From Vreelandella alkaliphila (GTDB lineage: Bacteria; Pseudomonadota; Gammaproteobacteria; Pseudomonadales; Halomonadaceae), in contig NZ_JABASV010000004.1 of assembly GCF_016107625.1 (NCBI RefSeq), positions 310,001 through 374,000 on the forward strand: 64,000 nucleotides of DNA, read 5' to 3'. The translations under genes and the position numbers were made by a program. Shown piece by piece: positions 63,492-64,000 of this stretch; the first letter of the stretch is position 1; each line of letters starts with the position of its first letter. The notes beneath the pieces are model-generated. The model was not told the origin of the DNA. It worked only from the letters and a program-made list of their open reading frames with translations, and did not search any database.

Positions 63492-64000
63492 TCAACACCG
63501 ACCGTAGTTATCTTCAAAACGGACGATATCATCTTCGCCCAGATAATCACCACTTTGGACTTCAATCATTACCAGTTGAATGATGCCCGGGTTTTCCAGG
63601 CGATGTTGATGCCCGGCAGGAATATAAGTTGATTCATTGGTACGTAGCAAAATTTCTTGGTCACCATTCACGACTTTCGCCGTTCCTCTCACAACTATCC
63701 AATGTTCACTACGGTGGTGGTGCATTTGCAAAGACAGGGACGCTCCCGGTTTGACCTCAATGCGCTTCATCTTGAAGCCTTCACCTTCTTCCAACACTGT
63801 GTAGGTGCCCCATGGCCGGTGAACAGTCACATGATGCTGATGAAGCTCATTGCCGTTAGCTTTTAGACGCTGAACAATTTTTTTGACATCCTGGCTGCGA
63901 TCCTTATGTGCAACCAACAAGGCATCAGCAGTATCCACAATCACCAAATCTTCAACACCTACCGCTGCTGTCAAGCGGTGAGGGCTGCGGATATACGTAT
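63492..64000 (-). CDS. manC: Mannose-1-phosphate guanylyltransferase / mannose-6-phosphate isomerase (C-terminal part)
   Basis: The frame is open to the window edge, so only the last 169 codons or so are here. The segment TYIRSPHRLTAAVGVEDLVI ends the nucleotidyltransferase domain (DTADALLVAHKDRSQDVK follows), and the rest is the cupin isomerase domain (HRPWGTYTVLEEGEGFKMKR, LSLQMHHHRSEHWIVVRGTA, STYIPAGHQHRLENPG). The bifunctional type (AlgA/ManC/CpsB) makes mannose-6-phosphate from fructose-6-phosphate and GDP-mannose from mannose-1-phosphate. It precedes the mutase gene by 2 bp. Confidence 0.94.
   Translation of the reverse strand, partial: TYIRSPHRLTAAVGVEDLVIVDTADALLVAHKDRSQDVKKIVQRLKANGNELHQHHVTVHRPWGTYTVLEEGEGFKMKRIEVKPGASLSLQMHHHRSEHWIVVRGTAKVVNGDQEILLRTNESTYIPAGHQHRLENPGIIQLVMIEVQSGDYLGEDDIVRFEDNYGRC

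Overview
The window looks like the chromosome of a moderately halophilic gammaproteobacterium, most likely Halomonadaceae (Halomonas/Vreelandella). This rests on gene content and on the look of the proteins (CysNC fusion, SLC13 carrier beside cys genes, Rnk, NADP-GDH, GalU/Ugd/GlmS exopolysaccharide functions); no search was run. Core genes are fairly GC-rich, with visibly AT-richer islands at about 21.5-25.9 kb, 51.6-54.5 kb and 60.2-62.1 kb. No rRNA, tRNA, CRISPR array or intact insertion sequence was seen.

Left arm (1-9.05 kb, + strand): the 3' part of a fully reducing type I polyketide synthase (KS-AT-DH-degenerate MT-ER-KR-ACP, no thioesterase). It overlaps by 4 bp an alpha-oxoamine synthase of the serine palmitoyltransferase/BioF family, which is followed after 3 bp by an RfaH-type NusG paralogue. 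The arrangement resembles fungal PKS plus aminoacyl-condensing release enzymes and predicts a long-chain alpha-amino ketone.

9-15.6 kb: an orphan TRAP solute-binding protein and a self-sufficient P450-reductase-ferredoxin fusion, divergent from an IclR regulator across a long inverted repeat; then rnk and gdhA.

16-21.3 kb (+): a complete Csu-like (archaic chaperone-usher) pilus operon: two spore-coat-U pilins, chaperone, usher and a two-domain tip protein.

21.7-25.5 kb (-): a sodium:solute symporter, a 38-residue membrane peptide coupled to it by an ATGA overlap, a DadA-like amino-acid oxidoreductase and a LysR regulator.

26-64 kb (almost all -): a large surface-polysaccharide region. Precursor genes are galU, pgm, ugd, glmM, glmS, a ManB-like mutase and manC (cut by the window end). 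Assembly and modification genes are several very large multi-domain glycosyltransferases (one with four GT-B modules, one fused to an AlgX/AlgJ-like SGNH acetyltransferase domain), a heparinase II/III-family protein, an acetyltransferase, an alpha/beta hydrolase, a DUF6270-like protein and an FkbM methyltransferase fusion. Embedded in it are sulfate-activation genes (cysQ, cysNC, cysD), a degenerate transposase-like HTH protein and a divergent SLC13 carrier.

Intergenic DNA is rich in repeats: a GCGGGTGC...GCACCCGC palindromic element (dispersed, and as a 178-bp tandem array between glmS and glmM), a 103-bp GTCATTCCCG...CGGGAATGAC element (three copies), and several 11-14 bp tandem repeats, some inside coding sequence.
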